Positions 48,783-59,410 of a stretch of 64,000 nt of DNA are shown here, in pieces. Position 1 is the first letter of the stretch, and each line of letters begins with the position of its first letter. Origin of the DNA: Heligmosomoides polygyrus polygyrus (taxonomy: Eukaryota > Nematoda > Chromadorea > Rhabditida > Heligmosomidae); NCBI GenBank assembly GCA_947396885.1, contig OX377205.1:52436676-52500675 (forward strand), in the 5' to 3' direction. The position numbers were made by a program, and so were the translations under genes. The notes under the pieces are model-generated. The model did not search any database, was not told where the DNA came from, and worked only from the letters and a program-made list of their open reading frames with translations.

Positions 48783-48904
48783 ACATCATCCGATGACTGC
48801 CCTCCCTCTGCCGAACTCGCACTAGTGAGCTACATCGCAGCCAATGAGCACTCGGTCCGCAGCTCGTCGGAACTGCTCCAAGTTGGCTCCGCAGCAAAAC
48901 GTTT

Positions 48905-48988
48905 TGTCATCCGCAGGATTCGAACCTGCGCCCTCCGAAGAGGACTGCGACCTGAACGCAGCGCCTTAAACCACTCGGCCAGAATGAC
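48905..48988 (-). tRNA. tRNA-Leu (CAG), D-loop U20a
   Basis: Duplicate of 46022-46105; EG/PI. Confidence 0.9.
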
Positions 48989-49110
48989 ACATCATCCGCT
49001 GACTGCCCTCCCTCTGCCGATCTCGCACTAGTGAGCTACATCGCAGCCAATGAGCACTCGGTCCGCAGCTCGTCGGAACTGCTCCAAGTTGGCTCCGCAG
49101 CAAAACGTTT

Positions 49111-49194
49111 TGTCATCCGCAGGATTCGAACCTGCGCCCTCCGAAGAGGACTGCGACCTGAACGCAGCGCCTTAGACCACTCGGCCAGAATGAC
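49111..49194 (-). tRNA. tRNA-Leu (CAG)
   Basis: Consensus body; AAACG trailer with A58; EG/PI. Confidence 0.92.
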
Positions 49195-49316
49195 ACATCA
49201 TCCGCTGACTGCCCTCCCTCTGCCGATCTCGCACTAGTGAGCTACATCGCAGCCAATGAGCACTCGGTCCGCAGCTCGTCGGAACTGCTCCAAGTTGGCT
49301 CCGCAGCAAAACGTCT

Positions 49317-49400
49317 TGTCATCCGCAGGATTCGAACCTGCGCCCTCCGAAGAGGACTGCGACCTGAACGCAGCGCCTTAGACCACTCGGCCAGAATGAC
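49317..49400 (-). tRNA. tRNA-Leu (CAG)
   Basis: Consensus body; EG/MN. Confidence 0.92.
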
Positions 49401-49522
49401 ACATCATCCGATGACTGCCCTCCCTCTGCCGAACTCGCACTAGTGAGCTACATCGCAGCCAATGAGCACTCGGTCCGCAGCTCGTCGGAACTGCTCCAAG
49501 TTGGCTCCGCAGCAAAACGTCT

Positions 49523-49606
49523 TGTCATCCGCAGGATTCGAACCTGCGCCCTCCGAAGAGGACTGCGACCTGAACGCAGCGCCTTAGACCACTCGGCCAG
49601 AATGAC
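49523..49606 (-). tRNA. tRNA-Leu (CAG)
   Basis: Consensus body; EG/LI. Confidence 0.92.
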
Positions 49607-49728
49607 ACACCACCTGCTGACTGCCCTCCCTCTGCCGATCTCGCACTAGTGAGCTACATCGCAGCCAATGAGCACTCGGTCCGCAGCTCGTCGGATCTGC
49701 TCCAAGTTGGCTCCACAGCAAAACGTCT

Positions 49729-49812
49729 TGTCATCCGCAGGATTCGAACCTGCGCCCTCCGAAGAGGACTGCGACCTGAACGCAGCGCCTTAGACCACTC
49801 GGCCAGAATGAC
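49729..49812 (-). tRNA. tRNA-Leu (CAG)
   Basis: Consensus body; DA/MN. Confidence 0.92.
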
Positions 49813-49934
49813 ACATCATCCGATGACTGCCCTCCCTCTGCCGAACTCGCACTAGTGAGCTACATCGCAGCCAATGAGCACTCGGTCCGCAGCTCGTCGG
49901 AACTGCTCCAAGTTGGCTCCGCAGCAAAACGTCT

Positions 49935-50018
49935 TGTCATCCGCAGGATTCGAACCTGCGCCCTCCGAAGAGGACTGCGACCTGAACGCAGCGCCTTAGA
50001 CCACTCGGCCAGAATGAC
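49935..50018 (-). tRNA. tRNA-Leu (CAG)
   Basis: Consensus body; EG/PI. Confidence 0.92.
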
Positions 50019-50140
50019 ACATCATCCGCTGACTGCCCTCCCTCTGCCGATCTCGCACTAGTGAGCTACATCGCAGCCAATGAGCACTCGGTCCGCAGCT
50101 CGTCGTATCTGCTCCAAGTTGGCTCCACAGCAAAACGTCT

Positions 50141-50224
50141 TGTCATCCGCAGGATTCGAACCTGCGCCCTCCGAAGAGGACTGCGACCTGAATGCGGCGC
50201 CTTAGACCACTCGGCCAGAATGAC
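50141..50224 (-). tRNA. tRNA-Leu (CAG), C28 and A31
   Basis: C28, A31; YA/PN. Confidence 0.8.
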
Positions 50225-50346
50225 ACATCATCCGCTGACTGCCCTCCCTCTGCCGAACTCGCACTAGTGAGCTACATCGCAGCCAATGAGCACTCGGTCC
50301 GCAGCTCGTCGGATCTGCTCCAAGTTGGCTCCACAGCAAAACGTCT

Positions 50347-50430
50347 TGTCATCCGCAGGATACGAACCTGCGCCCTCCGAAGAGGACTGCGACCTGAACG
50401 CAGCGCCTTAGACCACTCGGCCAGAATGAC
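50347..50430 (-). tRNA. tRNA-Leu (CAG), U58 variant
   Basis: U58 with AGACG trailer in a D-type unit; DA/LI. Confidence 0.75.
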
Positions 50431-50552
50431 ACACCACCTGCTGACTGCCCTCCCTCTGCCGATCTCGCACTAGTGAGCTACATCGCAGCCAATGAGCACT
50501 CGGTCCGCAGCTCGTCGGATCTGCTCCAAGTTGGCTCCACAGCAAAACGTCT

Positions 50553-50636
50553 TGTCATCCGCAGGATTCGAACCTGCGCCCTCCGAAGAGGACTGCGACC
50601 TGAACGCAGCGCCTTAGACCACTCGGCCAGAATGAC
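50553..50636 (-). tRNA. tRNA-Leu (CAG)
   Basis: Consensus body; DA/MI. Confidence 0.92.
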
Positions 50637-50758
50637 ACATCATCCGATGACTGCCCTCCCTCTGCCGATCTCGCACTAGTGAGCTACATCGCAGCCAATG
50701 AGCACTCGGTCCGCAGCTCGTCGGAACTGCTCCAAGTTGGCTCCGCAGCAAAACGTCT

Positions 50759-50842
50759 TGTCATCCGCAGGATTCGAACCTGCGCCCTCCGAAGAGGACT
50801 GCGACCTGAACGCAGCGCCTTAGACCACTCGGCCAGAATGAC
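50759..50842 (-). tRNA. tRNA-Leu (CAG)
   Basis: Consensus body; EG/LI. Confidence 0.92.
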
Positions 50843-50964
50843 ACACCACCTGCTGACTGCCCTCCCTCTGCCGATCTCGCACTAGTGAGCTACATCGCAG
50901 CCAATGAGCACTCGGTCCGCAGCTCGTCGGAACTGCTCCAAGTTGGCTCCGCAGCAAAACGTCT

Positions 50965-51048
50965 TGTCATCCGCAGGATTCGAACCTGCGCCCTCCGAAG
51001 AGGACTGCGACCTGAACGCAGCGCCTTAGACCACTCGGCCAGAATGAC
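50965..51048 (-). tRNA. tRNA-Leu (CAG)
   Basis: Consensus body; EG/LI. Confidence 0.92.
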
Positions 51049-51170
51049 ACACCACCTGCTGACTGCCCTCCCTCTGCCGATCTCGCACTAGTGAGCTACA
51101 TCGCAGCCAATGAGCACTCGGTCCGCAGCTCGTCGGATCTGCTCCAAGTTGGCTCCACAGCAAAACGTCT

Positions 51171-51254
51171 TGTCATCCGCAGGATTCGAACCTGCGCCCT
51201 CCGAAGAGGACTGCGACCTGAACGCAGCGCCTTAGACCACTCGGCCAGAATGAC
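51171..51254 (-). tRNA. tRNA-Leu (CAG)
   Basis: Consensus body; DA/MN. Confidence 0.92.
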
Positions 51255-51376
51255 ACATCATCCGATGACTGCCCTCCCTCTGCCGAACTCGCACTAGTGA
51301 GCTACATCGCAGCCAATGAGCACTCGGTCCGCAGCTCGTCGGAACTGCTCCAAGTTGGCTCCGCAGCAAAACGTCT

Positions 51377-51460
51377 TGTCATCCGCAGGATTCGAACCTG
51401 CGCCCTCCGAAGAGGACTGCGACCTGAACGCAGCGCCTTAGACCACTCGGCCAGAATGAC
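51377..51460 (-). tRNA. tRNA-Leu (CAG)
   Basis: Consensus body; EG/PI. Confidence 0.92.
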
Positions 51461-51582
51461 ACATCATCCGCTGACTGCCCTCCCTCTGCCGATCTCGCAC
51501 TAGTGAGCTACATCGCAGCCAATGAGCACTCGGTCCGCAGCTCGTCGGATCTGCTCCAAGTTGGCTCCACAGCAAAACGTCT

Positions 51583-51666
51583 TGTCATCCGCAGGATTCG
51601 AACCTGCGCCCTCCGAAGAGGACTGCGACCTGAATGCGGCGCCTTAGACCACTCGGCCAGAATGAC
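51583..51666 (-). tRNA. tRNA-Leu (CAG), C28 and A31
   Basis: C28, A31 in a D-type unit; DA/PN. Confidence 0.8.
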
Positions 51667-51788
51667 ACATCATCCGCTGACTGCCCTCCCTCTGCCGAAC
51701 TCGCACTAGTGAGCTACATCGCAGCCAATGAGCACTCGGTCCGCAGCTCGTCGGAACTGCTCCAAGTTGGCTCCGCAGCAAAACGTTT

Positions 51789-51872
51789 TGTCATCCGCAG
51801 GATACGAACCTGCGCCCTCCGAAGAGGACTGCGACCTGAACGCAGCGCCTTAGACCACTCGGCCAGAATGAC
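51789..51872 (-). tRNA. tRNA-Leu (CAG), U58 variant
   Basis: U58 with AAACG trailer; EG/LI. Confidence 0.75.
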
Positions 51873-51994
51873 ACACCACCTGCTGACTGCCCTCCCTCTG
51901 CCGATCTCGCACTAGTGAGCTACATCGCAGCCAATGAGCACTCGGTCCGCAGCTCGTCGGATCTGCTCCAAGTTGGCTCCACAGCAAAATGTCT

Positions 51995-52078
51995 TGTCAT
52001 CCGCAGGATTCGAACCTGCGCCCTCCGAAGAGGACTGCGACCTGAACGCAGCGCCTTAGACCACTCGGCCAGAATGAC
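51995..52078 (-). tRNA. tRNA-Leu (CAG)
   Basis: Consensus body; trailer AGACATTTT; DA/MI. Confidence 0.92.
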
Positions 52079-52200
52079 ACATCATCCGATGACTGCCCTC
52101 CCTCTGCCGATCTCGCACTAGTGAGCTACATCGCAGCCAATGAGCACTCGGTCCGCAGCTCGTCGGAACTGCTCCAAGTTGGCTCCGCAGCAAAACGTCT

Positions 52201-52284
52201 TGTCATCCGCAGGATTCGAACCTGCGCCCTCCGAAGAGGACTGCGACCTGAACGCAGCGCCTTAGACCACTCGGCCAGAATGAC
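52201..52284 (-). tRNA. tRNA-Leu (CAG)
   Basis: Consensus body; EG/LI. Confidence 0.92.
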
Positions 52285-52406
52285 ACACCACCTGCTGACT
52301 GCCCTCCCTCTGCCGATCTCGCACTAGTGAGCTACATCGCAGCCAATGAGCACTCGGTCCGCAGCTCGTCGGATCTGCTCCAAGTTGGCTCCACAGCAAA
52401 ACGTCT

Positions 52407-52490
52407 TGTCATCCGCAGGATTCGAACCTGCGCCCTCCGAAGAGGACTGCGACCTGAACGCAGCGCCTTAGACCACTCGGCCAGAATGAC
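52407..52490 (-). tRNA. tRNA-Leu (CAG)
   Basis: Consensus body; DA/LI. Confidence 0.92.
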
Positions 52491-52612
52491 ACACCACCTG
52501 CTGACTGCCCTCCCTCTGCCGATCTCGCACTAGTGAGCTACATCGCAGCCAATGAGCACTCGGTCCGCAGCTCGTCGGATCTGCTCCAAGTTGGCTCCAC
52601 AGCAAAACGTCT

Positions 52613-52696
52613 TGTCATCCGCAGGATTCGAACCTGCGCCCTCCGAAGAGGACTGCGACCTGAACGCAGCGCCTTAGACCACTCGGCCAGAATGAC
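52613..52696 (-). tRNA. tRNA-Leu (CAG)
   Basis: Consensus body; DA/MN. Confidence 0.92.
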
Positions 52697-52818
52697 ACAT
52701 CATCCGATGACTGCCCTCCCTCTGCCGAACTCGCACTAGTGAGCTACATCGCAGCCAATGAGCACTCGGTCCGCAGCTCGTCGGAACTGCTCCAAGTTGG
52801 CTCCGCAGCAAAACGTCT

Positions 52819-52902
52819 TGTCATCCGCAGGATTCGAACCTGCGCCCTCCGAAGAGGACTGCGACCTGAACGCAGCGCCTTAGACCACTCGGCCAGAATG
52901 AC
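52819..52902 (-). tRNA. tRNA-Leu (CAG)
   Basis: Consensus body; EG/PI. Confidence 0.92.
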
Positions 52903-53024
52903 ACATCATCCGCTGACTGCCCTCCCTCTGCCGATCTCGCACTAGTGAGCTACATCGCAGCCAATGAGCACTCGGTCCGCAGCTCGTCGTATCTGCTCCA
53001 AGTTGGCTCCACAGCAAAACGTCT

Positions 53025-53108
53025 TGTCATCCGCAGGATTCGAACCTGCGCCCTCCGAAGAGGACTGCGACCTGAACGCAGCGCCTTAGACCACTCGGCC
53101 AGAATGAC
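53025..53108 (-). tRNA. tRNA-Leu (CAG)
   Basis: Consensus body; YA/MN. Confidence 0.92.
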
Positions 53109-53230
53109 ACATCATCCGATGACTGCCCTCCCTCTGCCGAACTCGCACTAGTGAGCTACATCGCAGCCAATGAGCACTCGGTCCGCAGCTCGTCGGAACT
53201 GCTCCAAGTTGGCTCCGCAGCAAAACGTCT

Positions 53231-53314
53231 TGTCATCCGCAGGATTCGAACCTGCGCCCTCCGAAGAGGACTGCGACCTGAACGCAGCGCCTTAGACCAC
53301 TCGGCCAGAATGAC
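53231..53314 (-). tRNA. tRNA-Leu (CAG)
   Basis: Consensus body; EG/LN. Confidence 0.92.
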
Positions 53315-53436
53315 ACACCACCTGCTGACTGCCCTCCCTCTGCCGAACTCGCACTAGTGAGCTACATCGCAGCCAATGAGCACTCGGTCCGCAGCTCGTC
53401 GGAACTGCTCCAAGTTGGCTCCGCAGCAAAACGTCT

Positions 53437-53520
53437 TGTCATCCGCAGGATTCGAACCTGCGCCCTCCGAAGAGGACTGCGACCTGAACGCAGCGCCTTA
53501 GACCACTCGGCCAGAATGAC
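53437..53520 (-). tRNA. tRNA-Leu (CAG)
   Basis: Consensus body; EG/PN. Confidence 0.92.
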
Positions 53521-53642
53521 ACATCATCCGCTGACTGCCCTCCCTCTGCCGAACTCGCACTAGTGAGCTACATCGCAGCCAATGAGCACTCGGTCCGCAG
53601 CTCGTCGGAACTGCTCCAAGTTGGCTCCACAGCAAAACGTCT

Positions 53643-53726
53643 TGTCATCCGCAGGATTCGAACCTGCGCCCTCCGAAGAGGACTGCGACCTGAACGCAGC
53701 GCCTTAGACCACTCGGCCAGAATGAC
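53643..53726 (-). tRNA. tRNA-Leu (CAG)
   Basis: Consensus body; leader ccctcggcc; EA/LI. Confidence 0.92.
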
Positions 53727-53848
53727 ACACCACCTGCTGACTGCCCTCCCTCGGCCGATCTCGCACTAGTGAGCTACATCGCAGCCAATGAGCACTCGGT
53801 CCGCAGCTCGTCGGATCTGCTCCAAGTTGGCTCCACAGCAAAACGTCT

Positions 53849-53932
53849 TGTCATCCGCAGGATTCGAACCTGCGCCCTCCGAAGAGGACTGCGACCTGAA
53901 CGCAGCGCCTTAGACCACTCGGCCAGAATGAC
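53849..53932 (-). tRNA. tRNA-Leu (CAG)
   Basis: Consensus body; DA/MN. Confidence 0.92.
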
Positions 53933-54054
53933 ACATCATCCGATGACTGCCCTCCCTCTGCCGAACTCGCACTAGTGAGCTACATCGCAGCCAATGAGCA
54001 CTCGGTCCGCAGCTCGTCGTATCTGCTCCAAGTTGGCTCCGCAGCAAAACGTCT

Positions 54055-54138
54055 TGTCATCCGCAGGATTCGGACCTGCGCCCTCCGAAGAGGACTGCGA
54101 CCTGAACGCAGCGCCTTAGACCACTCGGCCAGAATGAC
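54055..54138 (-). tRNA. tRNA-Leu (CAG), C55
   Basis: C55; YG/PN. Confidence 0.78.
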
Positions 54139-54260
54139 ACATCATCCGCTGACTGCCCTCCCTCTGCCGAACTCGCACTAGTGAGCTACATCGCAGCCAA
54201 TGAGCACTCGGTCCGCAGCTCGTCGGATCTGCTCCAAGTTGGCTCCACAGCAAAACGTCT

Positions 54261-54344
54261 TGTCATCCGCAGGATTCGAACCTGCGCCCTCCGAAGAGGA
54301 CTGCGACCTGAACGCAGCGCCTTAGACCACTCGGCCAGAATGAC
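54261..54344 (-). tRNA. tRNA-Leu (CAG)
   Basis: Consensus body; DA/PN. Confidence 0.92.
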
Positions 54345-54466
54345 ACATCATCCGCTGACTGCCCTCCCTCTGCCGAACTCGCACTAGTGAGCTACATCGC
54401 AGCCAATGAGCACTCGGTCCGCAGCTCGTCGGAACTGCTCCAAGTTGGCTCCGCAGCAAAACGTTT

Positions 54467-54550
54467 TGTCATCCGCAGGATACGAACCTGCGCCCTCCGA
54501 AGAGGACTGCGACCTGAACGCAGCGCCTTAGACCACTCGGCCAGAATGAC
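54467..54550 (-). tRNA. tRNA-Leu (CAG), U58 variant
   Basis: U58 with AAACG trailer; EG/LI. Confidence 0.75.
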
Positions 54551-54672
54551 ACACCACCTGCTGACTGCCCTCCCTCTGCCGATCTCGCACTAGTGAGCTA
54601 CATCGCAGCCAATGAGCACTCGGTCCGCAGCTCGTCGGATCTGCTCCAAGTTGGCTCCACAGCAAAACGTCT

Positions 54673-54756
54673 TGTCATCCGCAGGATTCGAACCTGCGCC
54701 CTCCGAAGAGGACTGCGACCTGAACGCAGCGCCTTAGACCACTCGGCCAGAATGAC
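54673..54756 (-). tRNA. tRNA-Leu (CAG)
   Basis: Consensus body; DA/LI. Confidence 0.92.
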
Positions 54757-54878
54757 ACACCACCTGCTGACTGCCCTCCCTCTGCCGATCTCGCACTAGT
54801 GAGCTACATCGCAGCCAATGAGCACTCGGTCCGCAGCTCGTCGGATCTGCTCCAAGTTGGCTCCACAGCAAAACGTCT

Positions 54879-54962
54879 TGTCATCCGCAGGATTCGAACC
54901 TGCGCCCTCCGAAGAGGACTGCGACTTGAACGCAGGGCCTTAGACCACTCGGCCAGAATGAC
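54879..54962 (-). tRNA. tRNA-Leu (CAA), anticodon switched
   Basis: G36 is A, so the loop is TTCAAGT and the anticodon CAA, which reads UUG (Leu). C26 is the only other body change; boxes and TTTT are intact. It has no intron, whereas tRNA-Leu(CAA) genes of many eukaryotes do. DA/LI. Confidence 0.85.
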
Positions 54963-55084
54963 ACACCACCTGCTGACTGCCCTCCCTCTGCCGATCTCGC
55001 ACTAGTGAGCTACATCGCAGCCAATGAGCACTCGGTCCGCAGCTCGTCGGATCTGCTCCAAGTTGGCTCCACAGCAAAACGTCT

Positions 55085-55168
55085 TGTCATCCGCAGGATT
55101 CGAACCTGCGCCCTCCGAAGAGGACTGCGACCTGAACGCAGCGCCTTAGACCACTCGGCCAGAATGAC
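55085..55168 (-). tRNA. tRNA-Leu (CAG)
   Basis: Consensus body; DA/MN. Confidence 0.92.
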
Positions 55169-55290
55169 ACATCATCCGATGACTGCCCTCCCTCTGCCGA
55201 ACTCGCACTAGAGAGCTACATCGCAGCCAATGAGCACTCGGTCCGCAGCTCGTCGGAACTGCTCCAAGTTGGCTCCGCAGCAAAACGTCT

Positions 55291-55374
55291 TGTCATCCGC
55301 AGGATTCGAACCTGCGCCCTCCGAAGAGGACTGCGACCTGAACGCAGCGCCTTAGACCACTCGGCCAGAATGAC
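55291..55374 (-). tRNA. tRNA-Leu (CAG)
   Basis: Consensus body; unit starts cactagag; EG/PI. Confidence 0.92.
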
Positions 55375-55496
55375 ACATCATCCGCTGACTGCCCTCCCTC
55401 TGCCGATCTCGCACTAGTGAGCTACATCGCAGCCAATGAGCACTCGGTCCGCAGCTCGTCGTATCTGCTCCAAGTTGGCTCCACAGCAAAACGTCT

Positions 55497-55580
55497 TGTC
55501 ATCCGCAGGATTCGAACCTGCGCCCTCCGAAGAGGACTGCGACCTGAATGCGGCGCCTTAGACCACTCGGCCAGAATGAC
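55497..55580 (-). tRNA. tRNA-Leu (CAG), C28 and A31
   Basis: C28, A31; YA/MN. Confidence 0.8.
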
Positions 55581-55702
55581 ACATCATCCGATGACTGCCC
55601 TCCCTCTGCCGAACTCGCACTAGTGAGCTACATCGCAGCCAATGAGCACTCGGTCCGCAGCTCGTCGGAACTGCTCCAAGTTGGCTCCGCAGCAAAACGT
55701 CT

Positions 55703-55786
55703 TGTCATCCGCAGGATTCGAACCTGCGCCCTCCGAAGAGGACTGCGACCTGAACGCAGCGCCTTAGACCACTCGGCCAGAATGAC
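55703..55786 (-). tRNA. tRNA-Leu (CAG)
   Basis: Consensus body; EG/PI. Confidence 0.92.
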
Positions 55787-55908
55787 ACATCATCCGCTGA
55801 CTGCCCTCCCTCTGCCGATCTCGCACTAGTGAGCTACATCGCAGCAAATGAGCACTCGGTCCGCAGCTCGTCGTATCTGCTCCAAGTTGGCTCCACAGCA
55901 AAACGTCT

Positions 55909-55992
55909 TGTCATCCGCAGGATTCGGACCTGCGCCCTCCGAAGAGGACTGCGACCTGAACGCAGCGCCTTAGACCACTCGGCCAGAATGAC
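55909..55992 (-). tRNA. tRNA-Leu (CAG), C55
   Basis: C55; spacer gcagcaaatg; YA/PN. Confidence 0.78.
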
Positions 55993-56114
55993 ACATCATC
56001 CGCTGACTGCCCTCCCTCTGCCGAACTCGCACTAGTGAGCTACATCGCAGCCAATGAGCACTCGGTCCGCAGCTCGTCGGATCTGCTCCAAGTTGGCTCC
56101 ACAGCAAAACGTCT

Positions 56115-56198
56115 TGTCATCCGCAGGATTCGAACCTGCGCCCTCCGAAGAGGACTGCGACCTGAATGCGGCGCCTTAGACCACTCGGCCAGAATGAC
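56115..56198 (-). tRNA. tRNA-Leu (CAG), C28 and A31
   Basis: C28, A31 in a D-type unit; DA/PN. Confidence 0.8.
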
Positions 56199-56320
56199 AC
56201 ATCATCCGCTGACTGCCCTCCCTCTGCCGAACTCGCACTAGTGAGCTACATCGCAGCCAATGAGCACTCGGTCCGCAGCTCGTCGGAACTGCTCCAAGTT
56301 GGCTCCGCAGCAAAACGTTT

Positions 56321-56404
56321 TGTCATCCGCAGGATACGAACCTGCGCCCTCCGAAGAGGACTGCGACTTGAACGCAGGGCCTTAGACCACTCGGCCAGAA
56401 TGAC
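56321..56404 (-). tRNA. tRNA-Leu (CAA), anticodon switched, U58
   Basis: Second CAA copy (A36, C26), here joined to the U58 and AAACG-trailer haplotype; EG/LI. Less likely to be active than 54879-54962. Confidence 0.72.
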
Positions 56405-56526
56405 ACACCACCTGCTGACTGCCCTCCCTCTGCCGATCTCGCACTAGTGAGCTACATCGCAGCCAATGAGCACTCGGTCCGCAGCTCGTCGGATCTGCTC
56501 CAAGTTGGCTCCACAGCAAAACGTCT

Positions 56527-56610
56527 TGTCATCCGCAGGATTCGAACCTGCGCCCTCCGAAGAGGACTGCGACCTGAACGCAGCGCCTTAGACCACTCGG
56601 CCAGAATGAC
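56527..56610 (-). tRNA. tRNA-Leu (CAG)
   Basis: Consensus body; DA/MN. Confidence 0.92.
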
Positions 56611-56732
56611 ACATCATCCGATGACTGCCCTCCCTCTGCCGAACTCGCACTAGAGAGCTACATCGCAGCCAATGAGCACTCGGTCCGCAGCTCGTCGGAA
56701 CTGCTCCAAGTTGGCTCCGCAGCAAAACGTCT

Positions 56733-56816
56733 TGTCATCCGCAGGATTCGAACCTGCGCCCTCCGAAGAGGACTGCGACCTGAACGCAGCGCCTTAGACC
56801 ACTCGGCCAGAATGAC
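56733..56816 (-). tRNA. tRNA-Leu (CAG)
   Basis: Consensus body; unit starts cactagag; EG/PI. Confidence 0.92.
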
Positions 56817-56938
56817 ACATCATCCGCTGACTGCCCTCCCTCTGCCGATCTCGCACTAGTGAGCTACATCGCAGCCAATGAGCACTCGGTCCGCAGCTCG
56901 TCGTATCTGCTCCAAGTTGGCTCCACAGCAAAACGTCT

Positions 56939-57022
56939 TGTCATCCGCAGGATTCGAACCTGCGCCCTCCGAAGAGGACTGCGACCTGAATGCGGCGCCT
57001 TAGACCACTCGGCCAGAATGAC
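56939..57022 (-). tRNA. tRNA-Leu (CAG), C28 and A31
   Basis: C28, A31; YA/PN. Confidence 0.8.
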
Positions 57023-57144
57023 ACATCATCCGCTGACTGCCCTCCCTCTGCCGAACTCGCACTAGTGAGCTACATCGCAGCCAATGAGCACTCGGTCCGC
57101 AGCTCGTCGGAACTGCTCCAAGTTGGCTCCGCAGCAAAACGTTT

Positions 57145-57228
57145 TGTCATCCGCAGGATACGAACCTGCGCCCTCCGAAGAGGACTGCGACCTGAACGCA
57201 GCGCCTTAGACCACTCGGCCAGAATGAC
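57145..57228 (-). tRNA. tRNA-Leu (CAG), U58 variant
   Basis: U58 with AAACG trailer; EG/LI. Confidence 0.75.
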
Positions 57229-57350
57229 ACACCACCTGCTGACTGCCCTCCCTCTGCCGATCTCGCACTAGTGAGCTACATCGCAGCCAATGAGCACTCG
57301 GTCCGCAGCTCGTCGGATCTGCTCCAAGTTGGCTCCACAGCAAAACGTCT

Positions 57351-57434
57351 TGTCATCCGCAGGATTCGAACCTGCGCCCTCCGAAGAGGACTGCGACCTG
57401 AACGCAGCGCCTTAGACCACTCGGCCAGAATGAC
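57351..57434 (-). tRNA. tRNA-Leu (CAG)
   Basis: Consensus body; DA/PI. Confidence 0.92.
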
Positions 57435-57556
57435 ACATCATCCGCTGACTGCCCTCCCTCTGCCGATCTCGCACTAGTGAGCTAAATCGCAGCCAATGAG
57501 CACTCGGTCCGCAGCTCGTCGTATCTGCTCCAAGTTGGCTCCACAGCAAAACGTCT

Positions 57557-57640
57557 TGTCATCCGCAGGATTCGAACCTGCGCCCTCCGAAGAGGACTGC
57601 GACCTGAATGCGGCGCCTTAGACCACTCGGCCAGAATGAC
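57557..57640 (-). tRNA. tRNA-Leu (CAG), C28 and A31
   Basis: C28, A31; spacer gctaaatcg; YA/PN. Confidence 0.8.
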
Positions 57641-57762
57641 ACATCATCCGCTGACTGCCCTCCCTCTGCCGAACTCGCACTAGTGAGCTACATCGCAGCC
57701 AATGAGCACTCGGTCCGCAGCTCGTCGGAACTGCTCCAAGTTGGCTCCGCAGCAAAACGTTT

Positions 57763-57846
57763 TGTCATCCGCAGGATACGAACCTGCGCCCTCCGAAGAG
57801 GACTGCGACCTGAACGCAGCGCCTTAGACCACTCGGCCAGAATGAC
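57763..57846 (-). tRNA. tRNA-Leu (CAG), U58 variant
   Basis: U58 with AAACG trailer; EG/LI. Confidence 0.75.
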
Positions 57847-57968
57847 ACACCACCTGCTGACTGCCCTCCCTCTGCCGATCTCGCACTAGTGAGCTACATC
57901 GCAGCCAATGAGCACTCGGTCCGCAGCTCGTCGGATCTGCTCCAAGTTGGCTCCACAGCAAAACGTCT

Positions 57969-58052
57969 TGTCATCCGCAGGATTCGAACCTGCCCCCTCC
58001 GAAGAGGACTGCGACCTGAACGCAGCGCCTTAGACCACTCGGCCAGAATGAC
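57969..58052 (-). tRNA. tRNA-Leu (CAG), G48
   Basis: G48 (15-48 pair) without U58, unlike the other G48 copies; DA/MN. Confidence 0.82.
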
Positions 58053-58174
58053 ACATCATCCGATGACTGCCCTCCCTCTGCCGAACTCGCACTAGTGAGC
58101 TACATCGCAGCCAATGAGCACTCGGTCCGCAGCTCGTCGGATCTGCTCCAAGTTGGCTCCACAGCAAAACGTCT

Positions 58175-58258
58175 TGTCATCCGCAGGATTCGAACCTGCG
58201 CCCTCCGAAGAGGACTGCGACCTGAACGCAGCGCCTTAGACCACTCGGCCAGAATGAC
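58175..58258 (-). tRNA. tRNA-Leu (CAG)
   Basis: Consensus body; DA/MN. Confidence 0.92.
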
Positions 58259-58380
58259 ACATCATCCGATGACTGCCCTCCCTCTGCCGAACTCGCACTA
58301 GTGAGCTACATCGCAGCCAATGAGCACTCGGTCCGCAGCTCGTCGGAACTGCTCCAAGTTGGCTCCGCAGCAAAACGTCT

Positions 58381-58464
58381 TGTCATCCGCAGGATTCGAA
58401 CCTGCGCCCTCCGAAGAGGACTGCGACCTGAACGCAGCGCCTTAGACCACTCGGCCAGAATGAC
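58381..58464 (-). tRNA. tRNA-Leu (CAG)
   Basis: Consensus body; EG/MN. Confidence 0.92.
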
Positions 58465-58586
58465 ACATCATCCGATGACTGCCCTCCCTCTGCCGAACTC
58501 GCACTAGTGAGCTACATCGCAGCCAATGAGCACTCGGTCCGCAGCTCGTCGGAACTGCTCCAAGTTGGCTCCGCAGCAAAACGTCT

Positions 58587-58670
58587 TGTCATCCGCAGGA
58601 TTCGAACCTGCGCCCTCCGAAGAGGACTGCGACCTGAACGCAGCGCCTTAGACCACTCGGCCAGAATGAC
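58587..58670 (-). tRNA. tRNA-Leu (CAG)
   Basis: Consensus body; EG/PI. Confidence 0.92.
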
Positions 58671-58792
58671 ACATCATCCGCTGACTGCCCTCCCTCTGCC
58701 GATCTCGCACTAGTGAGCTACATCGCAGCCAATGAGCACTCGGTCCGCAGCTCGTCGTATCTGCTCCAAGTTGGCTCCACAGCAAAACGTCT

Positions 58793-58876
58793 TGTCATCC
58801 GCAGGATTCGAACCTGCGCCCTCCGAAGAGGACTGCGACCTGAATGCGGCGCCTTAGACCACTCGGCCAGAATGAC
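58793..58876 (-). tRNA. tRNA-Leu (CAG), C28 and A31
   Basis: C28, A31; YA/PN. Confidence 0.8.
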
Positions 58877-58998
58877 ACATCATCCGCTGACTGCCCTCCC
58901 TCTGCCGAACTCGCACTAGTGAGCTACATCGCAGCCAATGAGCACTCGGTCCGCAGCTCGTCGGAACTGCTCCAAGTTGGCTCCGCAGCAAAACGTTT

Positions 58999-59082
58999 TG
59001 TCATCCGCAGGATACGAACCTGCGCCCTCCGAAGAGGACTGCGACCTGAACGCAGCGCCTTAGACCACTCGGCCAGAATGAC
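58999..59082 (-). tRNA. tRNA-Leu (CAG), U58 variant
   Basis: U58 with AAACG trailer; leader cgccacctgctg; EG/LI. Confidence 0.75.
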
Positions 59083-59204
59083 ACGCCACCTGCTGACTGC
59101 CCTCCCTCTGCCGATCTCGCACTAGTGAGCTACATCGCAGCCAATGAGCACTCGGTCCGCAGCTCGTCGGATCTGCTCCAAGTTGGCTCCACAGCAAAAT
59201 GTCT

Positions 59205-59288
59205 TGTCATCCGCAGGATTCGAACCTGCGCCCTCCGAAGAGGACTGCGACCTGAACGCAGCGCCTTAGACCACTCGGCCAGAATGAC
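59205..59288 (-). tRNA. tRNA-Leu (CAG)
   Basis: Consensus body; trailer AGACATTTT, as at 51995-52078; DA/MI. Confidence 0.92.
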
Positions 59289-59410
59289 ACATCATCCGAT
59301 GACTGCCCTCCCTCTGCCGATCTCGCACTAGTGAGCTACATCGCAGCCAATGAGCACTCGGTCCGCAGCTCGTCGGAACTGCTCCAAGTTGGCTCCGCAG
59401 CAAAACGTCT

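Larger units (their letters stand above)
48207..49236 (-). repeat. second copy of the 45324-46353 block
   Basis: Same five-unit marker order as the upstream block. Confidence 0.88.
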
